NCBI RefSeq assembly: GCF_040802235.1
Contig: NC_133158.1
Span: 163,467,401 to 163,531,400, forward strand
Length of the DNA stretch: 64,000 nucleotides
Reading direction: 5' to 3'
DNA from: Manis javanica
Lineage: Eukaryota > Chordata > Mammalia > Pholidota > Manidae
Shown here: positions 43,285 to 54,714 of the stretch, piece after piece
How the letters are laid out: every line of letters starts with the position of its first letter
Numbering within the stretch: position 1 is the stretch's first letter
Notes under the pieces: generated by a model
Told to the model about the DNA's origin: nothing
What the model saw: the letters and a program-made list of their open reading frames with translations, nothing else
Database searches by the model: none
Translations under genes and position numbers: made by a program

Positions 43285-43790
43285 CTCTTTTATTACAGCT
43301 TAATTTGCATTTATATGATTTCATTCTGCCATTTTGTGGGCAGCGTTGATGATGATCAACACTCCATAACTTCCCATCATAGCTGGAGAGTCAGGAGGGC
43401 GGCCGCCATCTCCGATAAAATCCTTTCCAATTAAACAGTTCATTGGACGTCATGGTTTGGGGCTCTCGTTACCCTCTGATGTGCATGTCTCATGGATATT
43501 TCTTTATACCACCACCATAATAAGGTCTTAGCACAGAAGACACTCGGAGAATTATGCTCCCCCACTGAGTGACTGTAATGACACTGACTTGAAAATGGGC
43601 CTCCTTAGGCCTTAATTGGGTCATTTGGGGCTTTACTTCCCCAGGTCTTGTGCCCAAACGGTATCAGATGCTCCACATGATGCACCATGCCAAAGTTATT
43701 GGCAAAATAATGTCAGACCACTAACTGGGTACATCCACTGAAGGAAAACATGTCTGAAGATTTCTCCATTCAGCATCCCAGCTAGAGGCC
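43285..43790. promoter_or_regulatory. Candidate conserved enhancer-like block C
   Basis: Repeat-free block dense in factor words: a perfect POU octamer ATTTGCAT at 43,313-43,320, a NotI-type GCGGCCGC at 43,399-43,406, CAATTAA at 43,428-43,434, a CRE-like GACGTCA at 43,446-43,452 and TTAATTG near 43,612. The mix of AT-rich homeodomain sites and preserved CpG-containing motifs is typical of conserved developmental enhancers. Conservation itself was not tested. Confidence 0.35.
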
Positions 43791-43904
43791 CTGCTCTGGC
43801 TGGTGATCCACCGGGCTGATGGGGTTCACCTAGCCAGCAGAGCTCACCTGGCCTGCTCACCTGGTTGAAAATACAAGGTCAACAGCTGTTTATTTACAGC
43901 CAAA

Positions 43905-44092
43905 ATTCCAGGAAAGAAATCCACCAAAATATCAACAATAGTGATCTCTGGGTGCTCTGACTACTGGTGCACATTTTTTTCTTCTTGATTCTTTTTTGTG
44001 CTTTCCAAGTTCTTTTTTAATCACCCAGCACATTCTATTCTTTGTAATGAAATATTTTTAAATAATACATACAGCTAAAAAAGGGGAAAATG
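43905..44092 (+). mobile_element. L1 3' UTR fragment
   Basis: The words 'ccaccaaaatatcaacaata', 'gtgatctctgggtgctctga', 'cttcttgattcttttttgtg' and 'ctttccaagttcttttttaa' are a plus-strand L1M 3' UTR end. Confidence 0.75.
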
Positions 44093-45925
44093 AACAAATT
44101 GAACGTGTTGTTTATTTACAACTAGTTCTATAGCCACAGCCACGACAAAGAGAATGCGAAATAAACACCAAGCGGCCCCTTCTATGGTGTCTGACTGGAC
44201 CCCGTACCTTTGGGGTCACCTAACAAACCTGTCTACGTCAGTCTCCCACTTCCCCCTAACTACCAGACATAAACTTCCCATGTACCAATGACAGCCAGTG
44301 ACCACCCGGAACCACCCCACCTTGTTCTAGAACCACTTCTGTTTCTTCCACGCCCAGCCAGACCCCTGACTGTCCCTTCAGGGCCCCCTTCCCATCCCTC
44401 CCTCTGGGCCGTGGTCATGGTGTGGATTCCAGCTTTGACTGCAACATTGATCTCTGGCTGCTTCCACCCCAGGCCACAGCAAGAAGCCCCTTCCCATCCT
44501 GGCCGCCCACCCCTCGGCACACTGGCTTTGGTGGGGGTGGGAGGGGAAGCTGTTTATCTATAGGTGAGATTGTGCCAAATGGCTTGAGCTGTGCTGTCTT
44601 GGGACGCTACTTAGTGAGTTGCTTCGTCGGCAAAGAAGGCATGAATGCAGTTTTTCGTAACTTCCTCCTCCTAACTCTCATTACAGCTCATCCTTAAACC
44701 AGAGGCCTCAGAGAGAAGGACTGGCACAGGAGTTTCCCCAGGAGGGGCGCTGGGAGGGAATGAAAAGTCTGTGAGGACTGGACATGCCTAAGGCTTCAGG
44801 GTAAGCCAGCCCTGGGGCTGCTCCTCTGCCTGGGCTAAGTGGTGATTCAGTTATATTTAATTAGGATGAAATGAAAGTTTTCAAAACCCTATGTGGCAGA
44901 GACTGGCCAAAGGGTCCCCCATGCCTTTTAATTCTTTCAAATACAAAATCTAAGCCATATCTTACTATAAACTGCATTCTGCCCAACCATTTCCCCAAAC
45001 AGTAGATTCCGGGATCTGAAAGTCCTTGACCCCAGATCTGACATCTCTCCTTCAGTGACTCTAGCCAGCGACAAAGGGGTTGCCTACAAGTTGTAGCTGA
45101 AACCCCCAGGTCCAAGCAACGTGCCCCAGGAAACAGCAGACTTCAGTGTCAGGACTCTTTGTATTGCTTTTTCTAGGCAAAAATGGGAGTTCAAGGCAAA
45201 CTCCAGTTGCAACTTTCTTTTGCCTGTGTGGGAGTCAAAGGAACCCATTTCTCTTTAATGTATTTATCACTTTCCTTAGAGCAGTAAAAACCAAATATAA
45301 ATTCTTTCGGATATAAATTACATACATATCAAAAGATTAAATAAATAAGATCTCTAAACAGAGGAGCTTTAATGAGGACAGTGAGAACGATGCCCCCCAT
45401 CCCCAGGATGGACATGCAGCCAAGCTCCCAAGCGAGGGTGCAGAGGCTTCAGCCTACCTCACTTGTGGACGAGACTCTAAAATCATTCACACTATGATTT
45501 GCTCATATCAGAAGGAAGAATCATACATGGCTAGGAATTTCAGGCTCCATCCAGGGACTCCACTAAAGAGCCTATATAGTACTAATGACAGCCTTTGGCT
45601 ATTGCAAGTACCTACTACCATTTACACATCAGGAGATTACATGATTTAGGCAAAAATCTCATATTTCTAAAGTATCTGGCAGTAAATGACATGTACAGCA
45701 TGTTCCAAAAACAAATACAAATGTGCTACGTGATCAAGGAAGGCACTTCTAGCCCTTTTTGTGGAAATGAGGCCCCTCTGTTTCTCGACGCACCCTACTC
45801 AAGGTCCCACTCACCAGCATGTTCTCTTTACTAGTGCAAAAGTATGAATAAAGCCGCTCAACTCTCAGGCTCCACTCCAATACCCTCGCAACATCTCTAA
45901 AAGCACAGCTGTCTGGGAATTCCAG
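44093..45925. other. Non-repetitive DNA
   Basis: About 1.8 kb with no gene or named repeat. GC-rich overlapping frames of 86-91 codons lie at 44,260-44,697 on both strands. AT-rich DNA lies at 45,240-45,360. Confidence 0.4.
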
Positions 45926-45929
45926 CCCA

Positions 45930-47145
45930 CCTCAATCCTTTCTCCTACTGGTTACAACTAAAACTCCAGAAAAAATACAGAAGGCATCTCCTTGCAGACT
46001 CTGAACAAAAGTAAGCAGATTAGGGAAGAAAGCCAACACTTAGAGAATAATCCATATCAGGGGGTGAGTTTTCTAGTTTTTCCCCTTTTATCTGCTGACT
46101 CTAACCAAAGGGTGGTTCCACTGCAGAACTATGCAGAAGACAGGGGTCTTAAAACACATGAGAAAATCAGAGCAGAAGACCTGGGAAAAGGGTCCCTGAA
46201 AACTGCAAGATTGTAGAAGAAATCTCAGAGAAGACAGAGCTGGACAAGCGAATCCTTTATTCTGTCACAAGTCCCAGGATCACCTCTAAGCTGTGCATGT
46301 ACCAGATCAACCCAAAGCATCATAGCCAAGACTTTGAAATCTGACCTATAGTATCATCCACTGCTCATGCCCAGAGAGGCACAGGTATGGAATAGACCCA
46401 ACGCAGCATAACAAAGGCTTTGAAAACCAGATTAACATTGGAACTGCTGCCCACAGATAGTGAAACAGAACTAGCAATAAGAACCCCATCATACTGATTT
46501 CCTGCCAGAATAATAAAATCCACATTCTGCAGAGACTTTAACAGGACCCAAAGACTCACAACATAGTGTCCCAAGTGTTGAAAATACAGTTAAAAACTAC
46601 TTATAATACAATAAATCAGGACAATGTGACCAATTCTCAAGAGAAGATACCATCAACAGATGCCAACTCTGAGGTGATCCAGGTGTAGGGTCTTCACTCA
46701 AATATTTAAAATTAAAGAGCTATTAGAAACATGTTCCATGAGGTAAAGGTAAACACTCTCCAAATGAATGGAAAGGTAGACATTCTCAGTAGAAAAATTG
46801 AAACTATTTCTAAAATAGAAATTTTAGAACATAAAAGAGACTATGAATAAGTGAAATTTAAAAGTCACTAAATGAGCTCAAAATCAGAATGGAGATGACA
46901 GAGTTAAGAGTCAGAAAACTTAAAAAAATTAATCAGTAGAAATTACCTGATATGAACAACAAAGAAAAGATTTAAAACATGAATACAGCCTCAGGAACCT
47001 ATAGGGCAATACCACAAAGTCACATTTGTCACATTTGTGACATTGGAGTGCCAGAGTGGAAGAGAAACAGATTGATGCAGGAAAAAAATATTTTAAGAAA
47101 TAATGAACAAAAACTTACTAACTTTGTGAACGATATGGGAATGAA
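45930..47145 (+). mobile_element. Old L1 5' UTR/ORF1 region
   Basis: The words 'ggttacaactaaaactccag', 'atccacattctgcagagac', 'gataccatcaacagatgcca', 'actctgaggtgatccaggtg', 'gaaatttaaaagtcactaaa', 'gaatggagatgacagagtta' and 'aaaaatattttaagaaataa' follow old L1 5' UTR and ORF1 text in order. Frames are fully decayed. Confidence 0.65.
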
Positions 47146-47244
47146 CCTCTCTCTGTGACCAGACACAGAATGGAAAGATATTTATGTTCTATGTGAATGC
47201 TCACCAAAGAACTGCACTGCAGAGAAGACTCTTTGTAACATAGA

Positions 47245-47522
47245 AAAGATGACATTTTCTGTGGATATCAATCACCCCAATGTTTGCTCAATAGATGTTG
47301 TAGAAAGTGGGCATGTTGGCTGGGATGGCAGAAACACTCAGACTCAACATGGACTCCCCCTCACCAAGGCTGACTTAGTGACTCCTTCTGCCAAAGGTCA
47401 ACTTGCCACAGAGCCCAATCTTGCACCCCAGGTAAGGCAAAATTCCCTAAGGGGACTAGCCAGCCACCTAGTGACAAGTTGGTTACACTGAACCACTACA
47501 CCATGGAGGGGGCAGCAATATG
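47245..47522 (+). pseudogene. ERVL integrase remnant
   Basis: The nucleotide and partly the protein text match the integrase zinc-binding region of a class III (ERVL) endogenous retrovirus. The 80-codon frame 47,249-47,491 keeps the word HGLPLTKADL. The remainder is out of frame or altered, and stops and indels make it inactive. No gag, protease or env lies beside it, and no LTR flanks it. It sits between 5' and 3' pieces of an old L1. Confidence 0.7.
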
Positions 47523-47599
47523 TCTTAACTTGACTAGGTATATATGTGGAATATGAATTTGTCCTCTCCAACTGTGATGTTTCTGCCAATTTGGAAATT

Positions 47600-48338
47600 T
47601 CTTACAAAATAAAACATACTCTTATCATGCAGTTCAGCAGTTGCGCTCCTTAGTATTTGCCCAGAGAAGCTGAAAACTTATGTTCACCTAAAAACCCGCA
47701 CATGGATGCTCACAGCAGCGCTATTCATAATTGCCAAAACTTGGAAGCAACCAAGATGTCCTTCAGTAGGTGAATGGATAAATAGACTGTGGTCCATCCA
47801 GACAATGGAAAATTATTCAGTGCTGAAAGAAATGATCTATCAAGCCATGAACAGACATGAAGGGATCTTGAATACATATTACTAAGTGAAAAGAGCCCGT
47901 CTGTAAAGGCTACATACTGTATGTTTCCAATTATACAATATTCTGGAAAAATCAAATCTATGGAGAAAATTTAAAAATCAATGATTGCCAAGAGGTAGTG
48001 GGGAGAGAGAGATGAATAAGCAGAGAACAGAGGATTTTTAGGAGGGTGAAACTACCTGTGTGACACTATGATGGTGGATACATGTCATTATATATTTGTC
48101 CAAACCCAGAGAATGTACACCAGCAAGAATGAACCCCAATAAACTGTGGACTTCGGGTGATAAGGACGTGTCAATGCAAGTTCATCAGTTGTAACAAATG
48201 TACCAGTCTGGTGTGGGATATTCATAATGGGGGAGGTTCTGCATGTGTGGGAACAGGGGTTACATGGGAAATATCCTACTTTTCACTCAATTTTGCTATG
48301 AATCTAAAACTGCTGTAAAAATAAGTTTTTTTAAAGGC
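47600..48338 (+). mobile_element. L1 ORF2 end and 3' UTR
   Basis: The words 'ctcacagcagcgctattcat', 'aattgccaaaacttggaagc', 'caaccaagatgtccttcagt', 'gaatggataaatagactgtg', 'ggaaaattattcagtgctga', 'tgtatgtttccaattataca' and 'aaactgctgtaaaaataagt' form a long plus-strand L1 3' region ending in an A/T-rich tail. Confidence 0.85.
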
Positions 48339-48344
48339 ATTCCC

Positions 48345-48688
48345 AAAAGGTTACTTACAGTTATATAAATGATTCCATTAACATAACTTTCTGGAAATGA
48401 CAGAATTATACACATGAAGAATACAGTAGTGGTTGCCAGGAGTTAAAAAGGGAGTGGGCATGAGGAAGTGGGTGTGGCCAGAAAAGGCAAAGTGAGGGAT
48501 TTCCATCCTTGCGCAGACTGACAGTATCAACGTCATATCCTGTTTGGGTTGGTGCGCTGTTTTTGCAAGATATTAGCACGTGGGGGAAACTGGGTAAAGT
48601 GAACACAGGATCTCTGTGCTATTTCTTACAACTGCATGTGAATCTATAATTATCCCAAAATAAAAAGTTCAATTTTTTAAAAAAAGGA
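48345..48688 (+). mobile_element. Second L1 3' UTR
   Basis: The words 'gaagaatacagtagtggttg', 'ccaggagttaaaaagggagt', 'gcaagatattagcacgtggg' and 'tataattatcccaaaataaa' repeat the L1 3' UTR pattern. The second tail 'ttaaaaaaagg' ends at about 48,688. Confidence 0.7.
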
Positions 48689-48928
48689 TGGACTGCTAAA
48701 ACACTCCATACATGGATGAATCTCAAAGCGTTATGGTGAACTATTCTGCAAGTGACAGAAAATCGATCAGTGGTTGCATGGGGCCAGGGGCAAGGGGGGA
48801 TGGAGTGCGAAGAGACTAGAAGGTGATGACAATGTTTTTGTCTTGATAGTGGTCACAGTTTTATGAATGTAAATAACTGATAAAACTCTGACTCATACTC
48901 TCTAAACGGATGTGGTTGATCTTAAATT
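48689..48928 (+). mobile_element. Third L1 3' fragment
   Basis: The words 'actccatacatggatgaatc', 'atcagtggttgcatggggcc', 'gatgacaatgtttttgtctt' and 'gatagtggtcacagttttat' are again L1 3' UTR text on the plus strand. Confidence 0.7.
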
Positions 48929-49602
48929 CTTTCTCAGTGAAGTTGATAAGGAATGAGTTAATGGTCCAGAAAACAAGGTCTCTAAGTCATGCCATCACGA
49001 CTGTGAAGGCCTCGGCCTGGCACAGAGAAGACTCCATTGTGGCTCACCGAGGTTCCAAGGAGGCTTTCAGAGCCACCTAGCAGCTGACCAACAAACACCT
49101 TTTTTATTCCCTCTGGATATGAAACCCACGTGTGGTTCTCAACAGAGAGGAGCACAGCACAGGCCTTGGAAACACCGAGATGACCATCTGGCTGGAGAGG
49201 TGTGCCGCATGTGAGAGATGGAGGTGGCCACGCAGGGGATGACTCTGAGTCCAAACAATCCCAAGAAGAGGGGTGGCAAGCACGGCAGATGCAGACACAG
49301 GCCCAGAGAGGGCTGGAGTGAGCCGGAGTGAGAACTCACCTCCCATTGACCAGTGGCATCGCCGGCCACCGGTGCCCCACTTACCTTGACTTGACACACT
49401 GGTCATGTGTGCTTCCTCCTTTGCCCCCATCCCCAGGCAGATCTGGGATCCCAGTAGGATTTCCATCCTGCTTCTCTGGCATCTCTCTCTTCCTTTCCCT
49501 TTTCTCTGCCACTTCTCCTGGTCATGACCTTACCACCTTCCACCCGAATCATGGCAGAGCCTCCTCCCCAGCACTGGGTCACAGTCCTGCACACGATGAC
49601 TG
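48929..49602. other. Non-repetitive DNA
   Basis: No gene or named repeat. Overlapping minus-strand frames of 86-120 codons at 48,982-49,466 have no recognised domain. Confidence 0.4.
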
Positions 49603-49604
49603 CC

Positions 49605-49920
49605 TTAGGTCAGGTTTCCTAGAAGCAGAGCCTAAGATGGGGATCCTTGTTCAGGTCATTTATTGGGGGAATGCTCTCAAAGAAACGAGATGAGGAAAGC
49701 AGGATGAGGCAGAGGAAGGACCTAAGACAGAGGAAGGAACTATGCTGTAAGCTGGACCCATCAGGGAAGTCCACGGGCAAAAACATGAAAAAGAGATTTG
49801 GATGGGACACCACTGAAATGACTGTCTTGCCAATGGGTTTCAGCCCCGGGCAGGTTCACTATGGATTCAGTGTGACCAAAGAAAATGACAGAAAAACGTT
49901 CTTGGGGTGAAAGAGTTATA
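49605..49920 (+). mobile_element. Unclassified old interspersed repeat
   Basis: The words 'gtttcctagaagcagagcct', 'aggtcatttattgggggaat' and 'gctctcaaagaaacgagatg' are familiar from dispersed mammalian repeats. I cannot assign the family. Confidence 0.35.
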
Positions 49921-49984
49921 CCCAACTTTATTTCCAGGTGGCAGGTCAGTCACTAGAATCCCATTCACTCAGAGTGAGTCTGCA

Positions 49985-50160
49985 GGCAGCAAGCCAGTCT
50001 CTGCCTCTGGGCCCCTCTGTCCTCACAGCCATCCTACACATCCTCTGGGCCTCTCTGCACAGCCGTCCCACACAGCCTTCCTCTGGGCCTCTGTCCTTGG
50101 CACTGCCACCCCTCCAGCCTCTGCTCTGCTCTCCTGCAGCCTTGCAGCCCTGCCACTGAG
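49985..50160. repeat. Degenerate CCTCTGGGCC word repeat, C/T-rich
   Basis: CTCTGGGCC(C)CTCTG occurs three times between 50,005 and 50,095, with related 'cacacagcc' and 'cagccttgcagccctg' words. Low-complexity tract on the plus strand. Confidence 0.6.
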
Positions 50161-50169
50161 TTGCGCCTA

Positions 50170-51689
50170 GAGCACTCAGTTTATAGAGCACTCTTTTTAT
50201 AGAGTCAACAGCCATGTATTGCCCACAGGTGTGCAGTGAGCTAGTCAGCCATGGCCAGGTGAGAATCCTGGCCACAGGCACTCTCATTTTATCTACAATG
50301 ACCTTCCCAACAACAAACTTGATTTCATCAGGCCTTTGATTAAAACTGCCAGATGACTCCAGGTGCACTGGGTGGGGTGGGGAGCACCGGGCCCAGTCTC
50401 TCCATCTTCATGTAAGACCCATGCAACCAGATCAACCTCCCTATATCTACTTCCCCTCCCCACCTCTTACTCTGTCTCTCACCCACAGAGGTGGAGAAGG
50501 CTAGGGAGTAAAAGCAGCCATCCAGATAATTCCATTTCCTAATCTGCTCATTTTGAAGTGATGTAAACGGCCTTGTATGGGTTGATCAAACAAAGCTGAT
50601 GACAGCGTACCTCCCTGTCACTTTGGCTCTGAAGACAGTATCACTGAGGCCCTGTTTTCTTGTCTCCAGTGCTCTGGGCTTGGATAAAGTGACCTGACAT
50701 GTGACTGGACCATCAGGCTTCCAGGCGTGACATCCCCGCCTGATGTGCTTTCATCCCACACGTCTAATTGGGCTTCACGCCCATCACAGGCTTCTCAGGA
50801 GGATGGGAGCTAATGCAGTGTGATGGGCCTCGGAAGGCACTGTCAGCTCCTGTCTCCGGGGCTTCAGTGCCACACTGGTCCCAGACCAGGGCCATCAGGC
50901 TGGAAGCAGAGACATCAGCCAAGCAGAGCCGCCATTTAGGGATGACAGCACACTATGCAGAAAAGTGCTAGTGGCCTGCATCAGGGGGACAGACTTGTCC
51001 CCTAGGGGCTGGCAGAGGTGGCCACTCAGCCCCACATCTCCGGTATATTATGCCTACCAGTGCTGCCCACATTATCACAAGCACAGCTTCCCTTTCATAA
51101 AGTGCATGTCGCGAACCCTGATGCCACTCCATGTAGGGGGCACTCCCCTCTCACAGGGCAGGAACCTGAGGCATCGAGGAACCGAGCCACCTGCCCAAAG
51201 CTACCTCCTACTTCAGATTCACATTCAAACTTATTTTTTGTCTCCTAGCCATTCCACTCCAGAGAAAAGAAAACACGGTAGAAGAGGAAACGGGCTCATA
51301 TGAGAAATACTAGGCCCACATGATTCTTCTTAGCCCAGGTGAGGAGGAGGCGGTCAAACAGGGCTTCACTGGCCCCCATCACTGCCTTTTCTGTGTTGTT
51401 CCTCATGGGGCAGAGAGAAAAGTGGGCCCCCCTGTACATTTCAAGGTCCAGGGGAGGAAGGCTGGGTAGAGAGCACAGGCACAAAGCGCAGAATGGACCT
51501 GTCAGTGTTCCCACAGGGCAGGAAATGGAGGGGAGCGGAGCAGGCAAGCAGGGGGCAGAAGGCCTACGAGGCACTGCAGCTGGAAGGGGCTGGGATGGAG
51601 GAGCTCACAGGGCCTTCGGAAGTGGGACACTGGCCTCTGTCCCTTTCCAATCACCAAGCACAGCACCTCGCAAACTGAAAACAATAAAT
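50170..51689. other. Non-repetitive DNA
   Basis: About 1.5 kb with no gene or named repeat. The minus-strand 140-codon frame at 49,946-50,368 overlaps the low-complexity tract. The block 50,520-50,660 is noted separately. Confidence 0.4.
50520..50660. promoter_or_regulatory. Candidate conserved noncoding block D
   Basis: Repeat-free text with 'gatgtaaacggcc' (forkhead-like GTAAAC), 'gttgatcaaacaaagctgat' (TCF/SOX-like ACAAAG) and TGATGACAG. Inference only. Confidence 0.2.
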
Positions 51690-52160
51690 GGGTAACCGAG
51701 CAAATGAAGGGAAAACTCTGGAGATACAGATTAAGGTGTGCCTGTCAAAAGCTATCCTGCTGAGAGCCAACCCCATCTATCACATCATTTACCAGAAAAA
51801 TTCTTCTCCAGACCCGGCAGAACCAGGGCTGAGCACCCCCAAACCAGCAGGCCTTTCCTGCGAGTCAGGGCCCCAGCCAGCTGCTGCCCAGGAGCCCTGC
51901 CAGCCACCTCCTACCACCCTGATGAGATGCGAGAGCTGAAGGGAAGTAGCTAATTGCGTAATGTTTTATTAATCCTTTCTCCATGAAATATTAATTGTGA
52001 GCTTTCACGAATATGAAGATCTGCCTGCTTTTTAATGGCTCGGGTTTGCAGCTTCTCCAGCCGAATGTGTGAGTTTCCCATTGAGGGGCCATGGTGACAA
52101 GCATGATGCCAGATCCTGTTGAAGGAACACAGTGGACAGCCCAAAGCACATGGATGTCCA
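51690..52160. promoter_or_regulatory. Candidate conserved noncoding block E
   Basis: Repeat-free sequence with TAATTGCGTAATG at 51,951-51,963, which contains a C/EBP- or PAR-bZIP-like TTGCGTAA at 51,954-51,961. TTTATTAATC follows at 51,965-51,974 and ATATTAATTG at 51,988-51,997. These AT-rich homeodomain-type sites carry a preserved CpG. Conservation was not tested. Confidence 0.3.
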
Positions 52161-53284
52161 AGCACAGCCCCAGGCAGGCTTCTCTGCCCACAGCCACAGG
52201 CTGTCGAGGAGGGGCGGGGGGCATGGCTGCTCAGTGTTACACAGTGAGGTAGACTAAGGAGAGATTTACACCCAAATACCCAGCCCACTGTGGGCCAAGA
52301 GGAGGCAGGACCCCTGCAAGTGGAAGCCATCAGCACTAACATAGCCAGACAGCAAGGACTGTGTTGTGAGACTTACCTCTTCCCCTTTTCACTGAGACTG
52401 GTTCACATGGAAGGAAAAGTATCAAAGAGAAACACAAGCCTTAAGCCAGATGCAATGACTACATTCTGAAAGTGGTAGTTCCTGGAAGCAGGAGGGAAGA
52501 GATTGGCTTGCAAGGATGGAGCAAGACAGGTGGAGGCTTTATGAGGAAACTCAGCCCACTTCCCACCTTGAAGTGGAAAGCTTCAGTGGGCTGCCTGCCA
52601 GCCTGATGCTTGGATGCAAGCATTGCATCCCCTGGAAGGGGTTTTGACATGAGTGGAGAAGCAGGAATGGCCAATCTCCTAAATAATTCCTGAAGCCACG
52701 ACCCAGCCCTAGACACAGAGGCTAGGTCCACAGGCATAGGACAGATGGTTCATGGCCACCTGAGAGGATGCCCAGCCTGGTGAAAGGGTCACTGGGATAT
52801 ACCTCCAGGGGCCAAAAGGAGGAAAGGATGCCCCTCTGGCAGGCTCCCAAGATATGGAGGGACCACAGACAGCACTGCCTTAACATACAGCACCATCATG
52901 GAGACAGCCAGCAAAGGCTGGAGGCAGCCTACAGTGGAGGAGGGTCTGTGGCACCTCCCAGGGCCCACAGGGAAGAGGCTAAGGAGGGATCCTTCACCTC
53001 CCCAACTCTCTGCCCTGCTCCCAAACCCCTGAGGAGACAAACTTGAGGAGAGAGGGAGTAATCTCAGGAGCAGACCAACACCCCCTCCTCAACGCAAGGC
53101 CAGAGCTCTGGAAAAAGAGAAGAGACTGTCCAAAAAGTTTGAGGCTGAAGTTTTTCAAATAATGACTAGGAACAAACCTTGACTTCCAGAATGAATAAAA
53201 CCTGCAAGTGTTAGAATAGGACAAAGACCACATTTACAGAACCACAAAGGAACAAGGGGCATTCTACATAGCAGATTTCCTTGT
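52161..53284. other. Non-repetitive DNA
   Basis: No gene or named repeat that I can support. Confidence 0.4.
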
Positions 53285-53289
53285 TAGTC

Positions 53290-53432
53290 CGAGTGTACTC
53301 AACAGATAACAGCATTGGCTTGTTAGAAAAGCAGAATTTCTGCCCCTAAACCAAACGAGCTGAACTGGAATCTGCATTTTAACATTATCCCCAGGTGATT
53401 CAAAAGCACAATGAAGTACGAGGATCACGAGT
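53290..53432 (+). mobile_element. hAT-type short element (MER3-like)
   Basis: The words 'ggcttgttagaaaagcagaa', 'ctgaactggaatctgcattt', 'taacattatccccaggtgat' and 'tcaaaagcacaatgaagt' fit the right half of a common hAT-Charlie-type element. Confidence 0.55.
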
Positions 53433-54189
53433 AGAGCTGGATGAAGTAAAACATTCTTCAATCAGTTGGTTACATTAGATAGGGTCTGGTTCTGTTGCTT
53501 GCCACCAAAAACATTAAGCTGAAAAAGAAGTCATCACCCATTACTGTTAACACGCCTCCCAGGATCAGCGCTTCTCAAAGTGATAAGGGGAAAAGGCTTA
53601 TCCTAGGGAACACTGAACCTGTGTCTGAGCCTTCTTGATGCCCAATGCTTTCATCCTGTTGTTCCCTAGCACAGAGCACATTCCACGCCGTGTGGCCACA
53701 AGGATGTATGCTGCACAGCTGTGGAGTACCATGGTCTGGATCAGCATGGCAGCCCTGCCCTCCTAGAAGCCTAACACTGACCTTTGTAAAACCAGACATA
53801 CACTGAGTATCAGAATTAGAGCACAGATTGCATTTCTCAGCTCACATTTCTCTCCCATCCAGAAGCACAGACACTCCGACCTCCCTGCACAGCTCCCTGG
53901 AGGGTGTTTCACGCATGTGCATGAATGGCCTCCTCGGCCTCCCTTTCACATCTGCATGTTGCTCCTCTCTGCTCAAGGTCCTGGCAGCGCTTCCTGCAGA
54001 CGCAGAACACAGCAGTCCTGTGTGCTCAGCAGGGCCCCACTGGAGGTTCTGACTGAGGAGACCTCCCCCTGTACACTGGGCACAGGCCTGCAGGGGAGAG
54101 GCCAGAGGACACTCCCAATGACAGATCCTAGGGTGTTTCCCAGTCACTCCCACTTGAAATTTCTTCTCAAAGGATGCATTGTTTTCCTA
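53433..54189. other. Non-repetitive DNA
   Basis: No gene or named repeat. Overlapping frames at 53,842-54,249 on both strands have no recognised domain. Confidence 0.4.
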
Positions 54190-54242
54190 AAATATATACA
54201 CATATATATGCATATACATAAACATTTACATATATATATAAC
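54190..54242. repeat. TA-rich low complexity
   Basis: Interrupted (TA)n and (CATA)n text, 'aatatatacacatatatat' through 'tacatatatatataa'. Confidence 0.8.
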
Positions 54243-54249
54243 TTGTTAA

Positions 54250-54392
54250 TGCCCATATCCCCCACTGGATGGTAGGCTCTGTGAGGCCAGATACATTTCA
54301 CCTTGGTTCACCGCTGTTATTTAGCAACAACCACATTGTCTGACAGAGTATGTGTTCAACCATTGGTCATTGAATGAATAAACAGATAACTG
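54250..54392 (+). mobile_element. L2 3' end
   Basis: The words 'cactggatggtaggctctgt', 'gaggccagatacatttcacc', 'ttggttcaccgctgttattt' and 'cattgaatgaataaacag' are the plus-strand L2 terminus. Confidence 0.75.
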
Positions 54393-54417
54393 AATTTGTT
54401 AAAGAAATGATAACTTC

Positions 54418-54555
54418 CCACATTCAGCAAATCTCAACCACTCTGAGCCTCAGTGTCTTTCTCTGAATAATCTAGATTAGAGCAACCACCCAATATGATT
54501 GACAGGAAGCTAACTTGTGTCTATAAAAATGCCTAGCACAGGACTTTGTACCAAG
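54418..54555 (+). mobile_element. MIR fragment
   Basis: The words 'gcaaatctcaaccactctga', 'gcctcagtgtctttctctga' and 'ataaaaatgcctagcacagg' are plus-strand MIR. Confidence 0.55.
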
Positions 54556-54714
54556 TAGCTTTTCAAAAATATTTGTTTCCTTATTATTTATATAATGTTG
54601 GTAAAGTGATATCGATTGCAAATCATATATAGTGCTCATTAAATGTCAAGGAACACCTGAATAAGTGCTTTTCTTTAACTTGGTCTGCCACAATGCGGCA
54701 AAATATTACGTTCT
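54556..54714. other. AT-rich spacer
   Basis: No recognised content. Confidence 0.4.

Noticed and set aside
47465..47480. Minus-strand TCACTAGGTGGCTG as a CTCF site
   Set aside because: Two mismatches, and it lies within the ERVL integrase remnant, where this word comes from the ancestral coding sequence.
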